A stretch of DNA of 64,000 nucleotides from Ruminiclostridium sp. (GTDB lineage Bacteria > Bacillota > Clostridia > Oscillospirales > Ruminococcaceae): positions 1 to 64,000 of the forward strand of contig JAGAVH010000033.1 of assembly GCA_017942025.1 (NCBI GenBank), read 5' to 3'. A model generated the notes under the pieces. It saw only the letters and a list, made by a program, of their open reading frames with translations. It had not been told where the DNA came from and searched no databases. How positions within the stretch are numbered: the stretch's first letter is position 1; each line of letters opens with the position of its first letter. Below, piece after piece: positions 8,436-17,150 of the stretch. A program made the position numbers and the translations under genes.

Positions 8436-9839
8436 TTACTTTTTAATAGTCTTTTTCACCATATCTATAAGTATCGGGGCCAGATTAAGCTTCGGCTGTT
8501 CGAGTACCGCCTCATAAAGCATATCTATAATGTGTGACGCCTGCTTTTCGTTATTTGCAAGACGACGGTTTATAAGGTCTGTCTTGCTGACTGCAAGCTG
8601 TGATTTTTTGCAGCATTCGCCCGATTTCACTATATCGTCAAGTATCTGTAAGGAGCGTCGGTATGACGCAACCTTGCCCTCGTGCACCGACGGCTTTGCC
8701 ATATCGTCCGCTATACGGAGCTTTATTATGGATTTAAGCTCCTCCGCCTCCATATCATTCATAATGCGTTTTAAGTGTATGCGATCCTCTTTTATTTCTA
8801 CATCGTGATATTCCAGCAGGAAATCTACTGTTTCAAGCAGTTTTTTATCCGATGTTATACTGCTTAAAAACCTGCCTGCAATTATTCTTGCAAGTTCACA
8901 GTGACCGTAATAATGTTCTGTTCCTGTTCCGTCATCGCTGTAGCAATCGGGATTTCCTGCATTGTGGAACAATGCGGTATAGCGGGAGGCAGGCTGTGGC
9001 GGAGAAAATTCCACCGTTCTGCATATATGCTCCCACAAATCAATACCGAAGTTTTCTTTCGGAAGAAATTCAAAGGCAGCTCTGAGATCAGGACAGATAT
9101 CACAGAACACAGTCGGGAACTGTCTCATAACCTGACTTATATTTCTTGTGAGCATCAGGCGTGTAAGCTTTGTATAAAGCACTTCCTTTTCTATTGTAAG
9201 TAACAGAGGTGCGTTTTCCTTCATTGCCTTCGCTGTAACTTCATCTATTACATAATTTCCGTCACCTAAGAATATGAGGGCATTAAGTATATTTTCGGGA
9301 TTTGTTTTAAGACTGGACTGGGGTTCCAGCTTTAATGTAAGCTCGTTTTCATCAAGGTCGTTTTCCTTCCACAGCTTTATAGGATATTCTCCTATAGCCT
9401 TCAGAGTTATAACTTCTCCCTCAATGCATTCCATTCCGTCAAAGGGGTCCTTAAATCCCTTTCTGGGGTGATAGGCAATGGCATTTGCGGAAAAATCCCT
9501 GCCTACAAGGTCGTAAAGGTAGTTATCGGTATATACAGCCTCTCCGTTTACAACTCCCTTTCTATAGGAGGATACCTGCACCACCATACCCGGCACAGAC
9601 ACCATCACGCTACTCATCTTTCTGTCACGGGACACGATTCGCATATCACGGAAGATATACATCATCTCTTCAAAGCCTGCATTGGTGATTATGTCATAAT
9701 CCATCGGACTGCGGCCCGCCAGAAGCTCGCTGACGCAGGGACCGGCTATATACGCCTTGCATTTTTCACGTTCGATCGTTTTCAGCATATCAGCAATCTG
9801 CTGCGGAATATTAAGCTTTTGCTTTGCCAAAACGATCAC
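8436..9839 (-). CDS. Class II CCA tRNA nucleotidyltransferase-like protein with degenerate motifs
   Basis: This 467-residue protein has the layout of class II CCA-adding enzymes and poly(A) polymerases. A nucleotidyltransferase core with the metal-binding D-Y-D sits in S-P-M-D-Y-D-I-I-T (about 48-54). Motif B is R-D-F-S-A-N-A-I-A-Y with D-P-F-D-G following, then a helical tRNA-binding part. Two usual features are altered. The G-G-x-V-R-D motif reads A-G-P-C-V-S-E, and the C-terminal HD site reads F-H-N-A-G-N-P instead of L-H-D-x-G-K-P, so phosphohydrolase activity is unlikely. The DXD remains, so nucleotide transfer is possible. It lies 13 bp downstream of the TtcA-like gene, consistent with a tRNA-processing operon. 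A standard CCA enzyme may exist elsewhere in the genome. Chromosomal tRNA-Arg here already encodes its CCA. Confidence 0.75.
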   Translation of the reverse strand: MIVLAKQKLNIPQQIADMLKTIEREKCKAYIAGPCVSELLAGRSPMDYDIITNAGFEEMMYIFRDMRIVSRDRKMSSVMVSVPGMVVQVSSYRKGVVNGEAVYTDNYLYDLVGRDFSANAIAYHPRKGFKDPFDGMECIEGEVITLKAIGEYPIKLWKENDLDENELTLKLEPQSSLKTNPENILNALIFLGDGNYVIDEVTAKAMKENAPLLLTIEKEVLYTKLTRLMLTRNISQVMRQFPTVFCDICPDLRAAFEFLPKENFGIDLWEHICRTVEFSPPQPASRYTALFHNAGNPDCYSDDGTGTEHYYGHCELARIIAGRFLSSITSDKKLLETVDFLLEYHDVEIKEDRIHLKRIMNDMEAEELKSIIKLRIADDMAKPSVHEGKVASYRRSLQILDDIVKSGECCKKSQLAVSKTDLINRRLANNEKQASHIIDMLYEAVLEQPKLNLAPILIDMVKKTIKK

Positions 9840-9852
9840 CCTCTTTTATTTA

Positions 9853-10605
9853 TCAGTCTGTTTGTGTATTATCTTTTTCTGCGGCGTCCTTGAACGCCCA
9901 GCCATTCACACCGCTTTTTCTGAGCGCTGTAAATATACGTAGCTTAAAGCCCTTGTCCTTCTTTTCCATATCGCTGAGGAACTGCTTTGTGGTTTCTCTG
10001 GTGGTGTTCTTATCTGCGGGACAGATAGACTTTACCACCTCAAGATTATTTCTTTTGCAAGCAGAAGCAATCTGCGATTCGGGAGCAAAGACCAGCGGCC
10101 TTATCATTGTTATCTGCTTTCTGGAAAGGTAGGTCTTTGGCGCAAAGCATCCGACTCTGCCCTCCTTGAACAGATTCATTATAAAGGTTTCTGTAACATC
10201 ATCCTTGTGATGTCCCAAAGCTATCTTATTGCATCCCGCTTCGATTGCCGCATCGTGCAATGCGCCCCTGCGCAGCTTTGCACAAAGCGAACAGGGATTA
10301 GGCTCCTTTCGTATATCAAATACTATCTCGCCTATATTGGTATGCACCAGCTTGAAGGGCACATCCAGCTTTTCGCAAAGCCTTGCCACCTCTTCATAGT
10401 CATTCTGCTGACCGTTAAAGCCGGGATCAAGAGTGATAGCCACAAGCTCATAGGAAAATTCAGCAAAGCGCCTCATACCTGCAAGTCCCGCAAGAAGAGC
10501 AAGACTGTCCTTACCTCCCGAAACGCCGACAGCTATTCTGTCACCATTTTCGATAAGATCAAACTCCTGACACGCCTTTCTGATATAACCCATTATCTTT
10601 TGCAT
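9853..10605 (-). CDS. TtcA-like tRNA 2-thiocytidine synthetase (PP-loop ATPase)
   Basis: This 250-residue protein carries the PP-loop S-G-G-K-D-S at 29-34, which binds ATP to adenylate the target base. It has C-S-L-C in P-C-S-L-C-A-K-L-R-R-G (about 112-116), and a further Cys in S-I-C-P-A-D. TtcA-group enzymes use such cysteines to hold a [4Fe-4S] cluster and thiolate C32 of tRNA. G-H-H-K-D-D-V-T-E-T is also typical. Length matches the family. It is 4 bp downstream of the small membrane protein gene and 13 bp upstream of the CCA-transferase-like gene. The family is firm; the exact modified base is inferred. Confidence 0.8.
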   Translation of the reverse strand: MQKIMGYIRKACQEFDLIENGDRIAVGVSGGKDSLALLAGLAGMRRFAEFSYELVAITLDPGFNGQQNDYEEVARLCEKLDVPFKLVHTNIGEIVFDIRKEPNPCSLCAKLRRGALHDAAIEAGCNKIALGHHKDDVTETFIMNLFKEGRVGCFAPKTYLSRKQITMIRPLVFAPESQIASACKRNNLEVVKSICPADKNTTRETTKQFLSDMEKKDKGFKLRIFTALRKSGVNGWAFKDAAEKDNTQTD

Positions 10606-10609
10606 AGAG

Positions 10610-10840
10610 TCATTTCCGTTTCTTCAGTTTAAACATATTTTCGTGCTTTTTTATAGGAATATTCAGCTTTCTCTGTAATATCATAACCGTAGCGTCACAG
10701 GCTATGAAAAGCACGATACAGATTATTGCGCCCATATATGCCCAATCGTACTGCATTATCATACCGGTGAGCAGAAAGCCTGCTCCCAGTACGATTATGA
10801 AGTATCTCAGCTTATCAAATATTTTAAGTGCTAATTCCAT
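10610..10840 (-). CDS. Small membrane protein, unknown
   Basis: This 76-residue ORF has two hydrophobic helices (about 12-29 and 34-53) and a Lys-rich tail ending K-L-K-K-R-K. It is tightly packed between the permease gene (28 bp upstream) and ttcA-like (4 bp downstream), which supports it being real. I recognise no family. Confidence 0.6.
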   Translation of the reverse strand: MELALKIFDKLRYFIIVLGAGFLLTGMIMQYDWAYMGAIICIVLFIACDATVMILQRKLNIPIKKHENMFKLKKRK

Positions 10841-10868
10841 TTTTCAACCGTTTGAAGTAAGGCGTTTA

Positions 10869-13634
10869 TCAATCTTCGCCAAGCTTCAGTGCCTTATTGA
10901 TATTTATCTTACGGATAAGCGCACCAAGTATTGCAAAGCCGCCTATCAGCATAAGTGCGATGATTATATACATCTTTATGTAGTCCGCCTGCATTGCCGC
11001 TACTCTGAATGGCGGTATCTGATCATCAACAGCATACATGAACTGGAACAGCGGAACAAACAGATCGCTTACCACGCCGCCGATGATAAATGAGCAAGCT
11101 ATCGAAACGCCTGATACGAGTATCTGTTCATATCCGAGTATTCCGATTACTTCCTTGAAGGATACACCCATAGCACGCAGAATACCGAACTGTAATGTTC
11201 TGCTTCTTATTGAAAGTATCCAGTAGATAAGGAAGCCTATGATAGTCATAAGCATAATGATTACAAAGCCTAAGGTAAGAGCACCGTTCATACCCTGGAG
11301 AGAGGGATCGGTCTTTTCTGCAATAAGCATCTGTGAGCTGTCCTTTACCTGCTCAATAGGGAGTCTTGCCTTTTCTATGCTTTCGTACAGCGCCTCACTT
11401 GTTGCGCCCTCTTTCATTTTGAGCCATATCTGATAAGGCTCGGGAACTGTTCTTGAACGTACAAAACCGTAGTTCATAACCGCAAAGTCACAGGAATTGG
11501 GGTTCATACCGGGCCAGTAATCTACAATAGCCATAACAGTTGTATCAAGATTATCGTTTCCTGCCCACTTAAAGGTGATGACATCTCCCTGCTTTACTCC
11601 TGTCTTTTCCGCAAGTCCGCTGGAGATAATAACGCCTGTACGGTTTTCTACAAGAGCATTGGTATAATTCCACCAGTGAACAGGCAGAAGGTCATTTCTG
11701 AACCATGCAGTCTGAGCAAACTTGTCAGGCTCGATAGCCATAAGAGTCATAGTCTGATTCTTCTTGCCCATCACCATTTTAACCTTGTCGTTTATAAGAA
11801 CTCTTGTAGCTATATCAACGCCCTCAAGCTTTTCATAGCGTTCGAAATCGGTTTCTACATATTCACTGCTTCCACCCTCCTCGGATGAGGTCATGGAGAA
11901 TTCGGTAATAGTAACATCTGCGCCGTTTTCGTAGTAAATTCTGTCGCTGATGTTGTTGTTTATTGCTCTGGCTGTATTCGCTGAAAACAGACCAAAGGAG
12001 AAGGTTATGACAAGGAACAGCATAAGGAAACGTTCCTTACCGCCCTGAGAACGGCAAACTGTAGTAATAGCCATATACTGGGACGGTGACCAGAAGGGTC
12101 TGCCAAGATAATAAACGATTCTTAATAAATAGGGATATATTCTTATAAATAACAGACCGAAGCCTAAAATCATAAGTGTTGAGAAGATAAACAGCAAGGG
12201 GTCGATTTCGCCTGTTGCCACAAAGGTGCCATCTGCTATTGAGTTTGTAAGTCCCAATGTGTGGAAATAGTGGAATACGAAAGCTGTAGCCAGCAGTATA
12301 ACGTCAATAAAGAGCTTTTCCCACAGTGACATCTTTACAACCTTTGTCTTGCTCGCCTTATACTGTACGATGGTAAGCTTTGACGCGGGGATTATCGGTA
12401 TCATAGTAGTAAGGAAGAATACCACAACTGCAAGCAGAGCATATATGATACTTACAGAGGTTATCTTTGCCGCTATACCTGTACGGTTTACAAACTCTAA
12501 AAATCCGTTGCTTACGCCCAGAAACTGACAGAGTGCAAGACCGATAAAGGGCGCAAAGACAAGAGTAACAAGACCGAGTATGCCTGACTGTGCAGCATAA
12601 AGCCCGAACACCTGCTTTGAGCTTGCACCACGGCTCTTGAATACCGCAATTTCATTTCTTTCACGGTCAACGTTGAGCTGGGATACCATAAAGAGATAGA
12701 ATGCCAGCATTACAAGAGCAGGAATCTGTAATATCCAAAGGATTCTTGTAAGCTTGTCGGCTCTTTCTGTGTACTGACGGATAATGTCAGAAACCTCAAA
12801 GCTGTTGGTGTAGCCGTTCTTTGCATAGAAAGCAGGATCGCCTTCGATAATAGCAGTTACATCACCGATTCTGTTCATATCAAGGGACTGGTAATCCAGA
12901 GCATAGTTTCTGTGCATTTCGCTTATGCTGAATTTGCCTGAGGGGATAAGGTCAGTCTTTACGGTATCATAATCAATGAATACCGCATTAAGATAGCTTT
13001 CCATAGTTTCTGCCCAGTAGCTGTCGTTGTCGGTCAGCTGTTCATATACGCCTGTGATGCGTACATAATAAGGCTCTATGGCAGTATCAAGGGATATAAC
13101 CTTATAGTCTGTGCCTATATTTATACCAAGTATTTTTAACGCCTCTTCAGAAGCCACGCCCTGATATACTCCGTCCTTTACGGGCTGCGAGGGCATTTCA
13201 CCTCTTACTATCTTTATGTGCTTATCATAATCGGTCATACCTACAAGCTTTACACGGGAGGTAAGGTCCTTGCCGTCCTTCTGACCTGTGGCAATATAGC
13301 TGAAGTTATCAACAAGTGTAATCTTGCTGACAGTGGTGGACATACCTATTGCACCCACTCGCTGATCTGCCTTCTGCTCAATATCACCGATAAGCTTGAG
13401 CTGTGTATCGTTGTCGGTAGCAAGCTGTAAGCTCTTATCGACTGTATAAAGTCCCGGAAATTTGCCTGTATCAAGCTGGAACTGCTCCATATCCTTTACC
13501 AGCATACGCTGTAATGAAGCGTCCATATATATAGGAATAGTGCTCATCATACCTGCTGCCATAAGGAAGCCTAAAAACAGGCAAAGTACCATCCATTTGG
13601 TGTTACGCATTTTGCGCCAGAGTAAAGTAAACAT
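10869..13634 (-). CDS. FtsX-like ABC transporter permease
   Basis: This 921-residue membrane protein has an N-terminal helix near residues 15-32, a large extracytoplasmic MacB/FtsX-like periplasmic-core region and a first block of helices (about 300-500). A second extracytoplasmic region and a C-terminal FtsX block follow, including L-R-A-M-G-V-S-F-K-E-V (about 820). The duplicated FtsX layout is typical of lipoprotein-release or MacB-type permeases of Gram-positives. It lacks an ATP-binding domain, so it needs a separate ATPase, and none is adjacent. It is 38 bp downstream of a MacA/HlyD-type adaptor lipoprotein, together forming an export or envelope-stress complex. The substrate is unknown. 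Confidence 0.85.
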   Translation of the reverse strand: MFTLLWRKMRNTKWMVLCLFLGFLMAAGMMSTIPIYMDASLQRMLVKDMEQFQLDTGKFPGLYTVDKSLQLATDNDTQLKLIGDIEQKADQRVGAIGMSTTVSKITLVDNFSYIATGQKDGKDLTSRVKLVGMTDYDKHIKIVRGEMPSQPVKDGVYQGVASEEALKILGINIGTDYKVISLDTAIEPYYVRITGVYEQLTDNDSYWAETMESYLNAVFIDYDTVKTDLIPSGKFSISEMHRNYALDYQSLDMNRIGDVTAIIEGDPAFYAKNGYTNSFEVSDIIRQYTERADKLTRILWILQIPALVMLAFYLFMVSQLNVDRERNEIAVFKSRGASSKQVFGLYAAQSGILGLVTLVFAPFIGLALCQFLGVSNGFLEFVNRTGIAAKITSVSIIYALLAVVVFFLTTMIPIIPASKLTIVQYKASKTKVVKMSLWEKLFIDVILLATAFVFHYFHTLGLTNSIADGTFVATGEIDPLLFIFSTLMILGFGLLFIRIYPYLLRIVYYLGRPFWSPSQYMAITTVCRSQGGKERFLMLFLVITFSFGLFSANTARAINNNISDRIYYENGADVTITEFSMTSSEEGGSSEYVETDFERYEKLEGVDIATRVLINDKVKMVMGKKNQTMTLMAIEPDKFAQTAWFRNDLLPVHWWNYTNALVENRTGVIISSGLAEKTGVKQGDVITFKWAGNDNLDTTVMAIVDYWPGMNPNSCDFAVMNYGFVRSRTVPEPYQIWLKMKEGATSEALYESIEKARLPIEQVKDSSQMLIAEKTDPSLQGMNGALTLGFVIIMLMTIIGFLIYWILSIRSRTLQFGILRAMGVSFKEVIGILGYEQILVSGVSIACSFIIGGVVSDLFVPLFQFMYAVDDQIPPFRVAAMQADYIKMYIIIALMLIGGFAILGALIRKININKALKLGED

Positions 13635-13672
13635 CCTTCAAATCCTTTCGTAGAAATAACAGGTCGGTTTTC

Positions 13673-14650
13673 TTATTTTACAACTACCTCGTCACCCTCG
13701 GAAAGTCCCGAAAGGATCTGTACCTCTGTTGCATTGGTGATGCCTGTTTCAACATCCACCTCTATTTTTTCGCCGTCCTTGAACACCTGAACGTACTGCT
13801 TGCCTGAAAGAGTCTTTATCAGATATTTAGGAATAACAATGGCGTTTTCTGCCTGCTCCTTTATATAAGCGATATCCGCTACAGTTCCTACCTTTGTAAA
13901 GCTGGGAAGTGTACCCTTGAACTCAGCATACACACTGGTGATATCCTCATCTCCCTCTTCCTTTGCCTCGATAGGAGTCTTTACTACAGTGCCTGCATAC
14001 TCTTCTTCATCTATTGTAATTGTGACATCCTGTCCCTTCTTGAACTTTCTGTCTTCTGTAACATTTGCCTTTATATATATTGTATCGGGATCGATAATAG
14101 TTACAACGGTTGCATATGCCTTTACCTTTGTGCCGGGCTTTAATCTGTCAGCAAAGCTTACAAGACCGTCACAAGGAGCATATAGCTTTGAATTATCATA
14201 CTGATTCTGATACTTTGCAAGAGTATTCTTTTCAATCTCAAGCTGTAAGCGGCTGTTTTCGCTTCCGTTTGCATTGTATGTATTCTGAGCCTGCTGCACC
14301 TTGAGCTCCTGCTCTCTGAGAGTGTACTCTAAATCCCCTGTGTTGTACTCAGCCAGAAGGTCACCCTTCTTTACAGTATCACCCGCTCTTACGTGAACTG
14401 TCATCATCTCGCCGTCAGCCTTGAAGCTACAGTTTTCCTGCTTCTGTGATACACAGTAACCGGTAGCCGCCGCTTTGTTTACGATTGTCTTCTTTACCGC
14501 CTTGTAGGTGGAATAGGTTACGTCCTCTACCTTGAGTACGGGGGGATCAAGAAGCTTTTCTTCTTCAGGGAAGAAGTAACAGCCTGAAAGACCTATAACC
14601 ATTGATAACGCTGCAGCGGATGCCATAATACGGGATACTATACGATTCAT
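13673..14650 (-). CDS. HlyD/MacA-type efflux adaptor lipoprotein
   Basis: This 325-residue protein has a lipoprotein signal peptide with lipobox V-I-G-L-S-G-C (Cys24). A first lipoyl-like half (V-R-A-G-D-T-V-K-K-G-D-L-L-A-E) is followed by a short coiled-coil hairpin (about 110-150), a second lipoyl half (L-Y-A-P-C-D-G-L-V-S) and beta-barrel and membrane-proximal domains ending G-L-S-E-G-D-E-V-V-V-K. Such adaptors link an ABC permease to its export path. It is the first gene of the pair with the FtsX-like permease. The short hairpin fits a Gram-positive envelope with no outer-membrane channel. Confidence 0.85.
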   Translation of the reverse strand: MNRIVSRIMASAAALSMVIGLSGCYFFPEEEKLLDPPVLKVEDVTYSTYKAVKKTIVNKAAATGYCVSQKQENCSFKADGEMMTVHVRAGDTVKKGDLLAEYNTGDLEYTLREQELKVQQAQNTYNANGSENSRLQLEIEKNTLAKYQNQYDNSKLYAPCDGLVSFADRLKPGTKVKAYATVVTIIDPDTIYIKANVTEDRKFKKGQDVTITIDEEEYAGTVVKTPIEAKEEGDEDITSVYAEFKGTLPSFTKVGTVADIAYIKEQAENAIVIPKYLIKTLSGKQYVQVFKDGEKIEVDVETGITNATEVQILSGLSEGDEVVVK

Positions 14651-14879
14651 TTGCTTTATTCCTTTCTCCTTTTGAATACTTAATATATTGCTCTTTTCAA
14701 TTTTTTCTGAATTTCCTTTTACTATTCTAATTCCAGAACATAAAAATACACATTATAATTTTACCACTTTTTTTATCATTTTTCTACACTTTTTGAAATT
14801 TAAACGAATTAAACAAAATCAAGAGAGTATTTTTGTGCATTCTACCACAACCAAATCGCCTAAAATGGCAATAGCATAC

Positions 14880-14909
14880 TTGAAAAAATATACTATTTTG
14901 TAGTATAAT
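14880..14909 (+). promoter_or_regulatory. Predicted sigma-A promoter of ppk; divergent intergenic region
   Basis: TTGAAA (14880-14885), an 18-bp spacer and TATAAT (14904-14909) lie about 90 bp before the ppk start. The surrounding 351-bp gap (14651-15001) is very AT-rich and separates divergent genes. I see nothing else definite in it. Confidence 0.6.
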
Positions 14910-15001
14910 AAATTATATATATGCATTTTTATTTTAAAAAAGCTGAATTAAAGGCAAAAACATCCTGATAATCAGCATTTTTTTGCGAAAGGAAGAAATA
15001 T

Positions 15002-17134
15002 ATGGAAACTATCAGCAATGTTTACGACAACAGAGAATTATCCTGGCTCAAGTTCAACGAGCGAGTGCTGGAAGAGGCGCAGGACGAGGCGGTCCCTCTT
15101 TTCGAAAGACTGAGATTTGTATCTATCTTCAGCAGTAACCTTGACGAATTCTTTATGGTACGTGTAGGCTCACTGTACGACCAGATGCTGGTAACTCCCG
15201 ATAAGGCAGAAAACAAGACCAATATGACGCCTGAAGAACAGCTCACGGAAATCGCTCACAGAGTAAGTCACCTGCTGTCTTTAAAGGATCAGGCGTTCAC
15301 AAATATAATGAACAGCTTCGGCGTTTTTGCTACAAGAGTAATGCCCTCCGACCTTCAGGGCGATGACAGGCTGTTTATGAGCTTATATTTTGAGCGTGAA
15401 GTAATGCCTATGCTTTCCCCGGGAATAATAGACAAGAATCACCCCTTCCCTTTTTTAAAGAACAAGCTTATGTATATCGGCGCATTACTCCGCAAAAAAA
15501 GCGAGGATGCAAAGAAAAAGCAGATGATAGGTATAGTTTCAGCAGAATTCGGCGCTAATATGCCGAGAGTTCTGTTCCTCCCGGGCGAAAAGCTCAGATT
15601 CATTTTTGTTGAAGATATAATACTCCACTATATTGACAACATTTTTCCCAATTATTATGTGGAAAGCAGATGCGTTTTCAGAATAACCAGAAACGCAGAT
15701 ATTGACGCAAACGAAGGACTTTACGATCAAGATATGGACTTCCGTGCGGTTATGGAAGAACTTTGTAAAAAGAGAAAAAAGCTGACTCCCGTGAGAGCGG
15801 AATTCAGCTATGACGCGTCCTATGAGCTTGTGAAAAGAATACTCGGCTATCTTGAGCTGGATGAGAAATACTCCTTCAGACAAAGCTGTCCTTTAGATAT
15901 GGATTTCGTATCTGAGCTTGAAAACAAGGTAAGCGATCACAAAGAGCTTTTCTATGAGCCCGTAACGCCCCAGCAGTCCCCTGCGATAAATCCTTACGAA
16001 TCTATGTTTGCTCAGCTTTCCAGAAAGGATATTCTGCTTTCCTACCCCTATAATAAATTCAAGGGCTATATGCAGCTGCTCAGCGAGGCGGCGGATGATC
16101 CCTATGTTACATCCATAAAAATCACACTTTACCGTGTTGCAAGGGACAGCGAAATAGTAAGCGCTCTTATAAGAGCCGCAGAAAACGGCAAGCAGGTACT
16201 TGCACTTGTCGAGCTGAGAGCCAGATTTGATGAAGAGAACAACATCGGCTGGAGCAAAAAGATGGAAGAAGCGGGAGTCAAGATAATCTATGGTCTTGAC
16301 GGACTGAAGGTTCATTCAAAGCTGATGCTGATAACAAGAAAAACCGGCAATACCCTTAAATACTATACCCAGATAGGCACAGGCAACTATAACGAGCGCA
16401 CCTCAAAGCTCTATACAGACTTTTCTCTTATGACCTCAGACAGAAGCATCGGCGCCGACGCCAGCGTTGTATTCAACGCTCTGTCCCTGGGCACAACGGT
16501 AGAAAGCACCAACTGTCTTTTAGTAGCTCCCAGATGCCTGAAATCTCACATTGTCGAGATGATAGACAACGAAATAATCTATGGCGAAAACGGATATATC
16601 GGATTAAAGCTGAATTCACTCACAGACAAGGATATCATTGATAAGCTGATAGAGGCAAGCGGCAGAGGCGTAAAGATTGAACTGCTGATAAGAGGCATCT
16701 GCTGTCTTATTGCAGGCGTAGAAGGAAAGACTGATAATATAACAGTCCACTCGATTGTCGGAAGATTTTTAGAGCACAGCCGAATCTATATATTCGGCAA
16801 GGATGAGCGCAGACGTGTATTTATCTCCTCAGCGGACTTTATGACAAGAAATACCGAACGCAGAGTTGAGGTTGCAGTACCTCTGAAGGACAGCCGTATT
16901 GCCGACACAATTACAACAACCTTCGATGAGATGTTCAGGGATAATGTAAAGACCAGAGTGCAGGATAACGATGGTATTTACAGAAGGGTGAAAAGAACAC
17001 CCGACGAAGAGCTCTTTGAAGTACACAAGGTATTCTATAAGCGAGCCTACGAAGACGGCGAGCAGGCGCAGAAGCTTTATAAAGCACCGAAAAAATCCTT
17101 CTTTGAAAGACTGAAGGACAAATTTGCAAAGTAA
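15002..17134 (+). CDS. ppk: Polyphosphate kinase 1
   Basis: PPK1 polymerises the gamma phosphate of ATP into inorganic polyphosphate, reversibly. The 710-residue protein has the N-terminal helical domain (N-R-E-L-S-W-L-K-F-N at 10-19 and S-N-L-D-E-F-F-M-V-R-V), the head domain and two PLD-like C-terminal domains. The autophosphorylated His is H438 in L-K-V-H-S-K-L-M-L, and the second conserved His lies in L-E-H-S-R-I-Y-I-F-G near 594. These match the spacing of the E. coli enzyme. T-Q-I-G-T-G-N-Y-N-E and the N-T-E-R-R-V-E motif are present. A GAAAGGAAG site precedes ATG 15002. polA follows after 16 bp. No ppx neighbour is present. Confidence 0.95.
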   Translation: METISNVYDNRELSWLKFNERVLEEAQDEAVPLFERLRFVSIFSSNLDEFFMVRVGSLYDQMLVTPDKAENKTNMTPEEQLTEIAHRVSHLLSLKDQAFTNIMNSFGVFATRVMPSDLQGDDRLFMSLYFEREVMPMLSPGIIDKNHPFPFLKNKLMYIGALLRKKSEDAKKKQMIGIVSAEFGANMPRVLFLPGEKLRFIFVEDIILHYIDNIFPNYYVESRCVFRITRNADIDANEGLYDQDMDFRAVMEELCKKRKKLTPVRAEFSYDASYELVKRILGYLELDEKYSFRQSCPLDMDFVSELENKVSDHKELFYEPVTPQQSPAINPYESMFAQLSRKDILLSYPYNKFKGYMQLLSEAADDPYVTSIKITLYRVARDSEIVSALIRAAENGKQVLALVELRARFDEENNIGWSKKMEEAGVKIIYGLDGLKVHSKLMLITRKTGNTLKYYTQIGTGNYNERTSKLYTDFSLMTSDRSIGADASVVFNALSLGTTVESTNCLLVAPRCLKSHIVEMIDNEIIYGENGYIGLKLNSLTDKDIIDKLIEASGRGVKIELLIRGICCLIAGVEGKTDNITVHSIVGRFLEHSRIYIFGKDERRRVFISSADFMTRNTERRVEVAVPLKDSRIADTITTTFDEMFRDNVKTRVQDNDGIYRRVKRTPDEELFEVHKVFYKRAYEDGEQAQKLYKAPKKSFFERLKDKFAK

Positions 17135-17150
17135 CCGAAAGGAAAAACAG

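Noticed and set aside
15539-16315. Minus-strand ORFs of 114 and 140 codons within ppk
   Set aside because: They are shadows of a well-conserved gene with all catalytic motifs.
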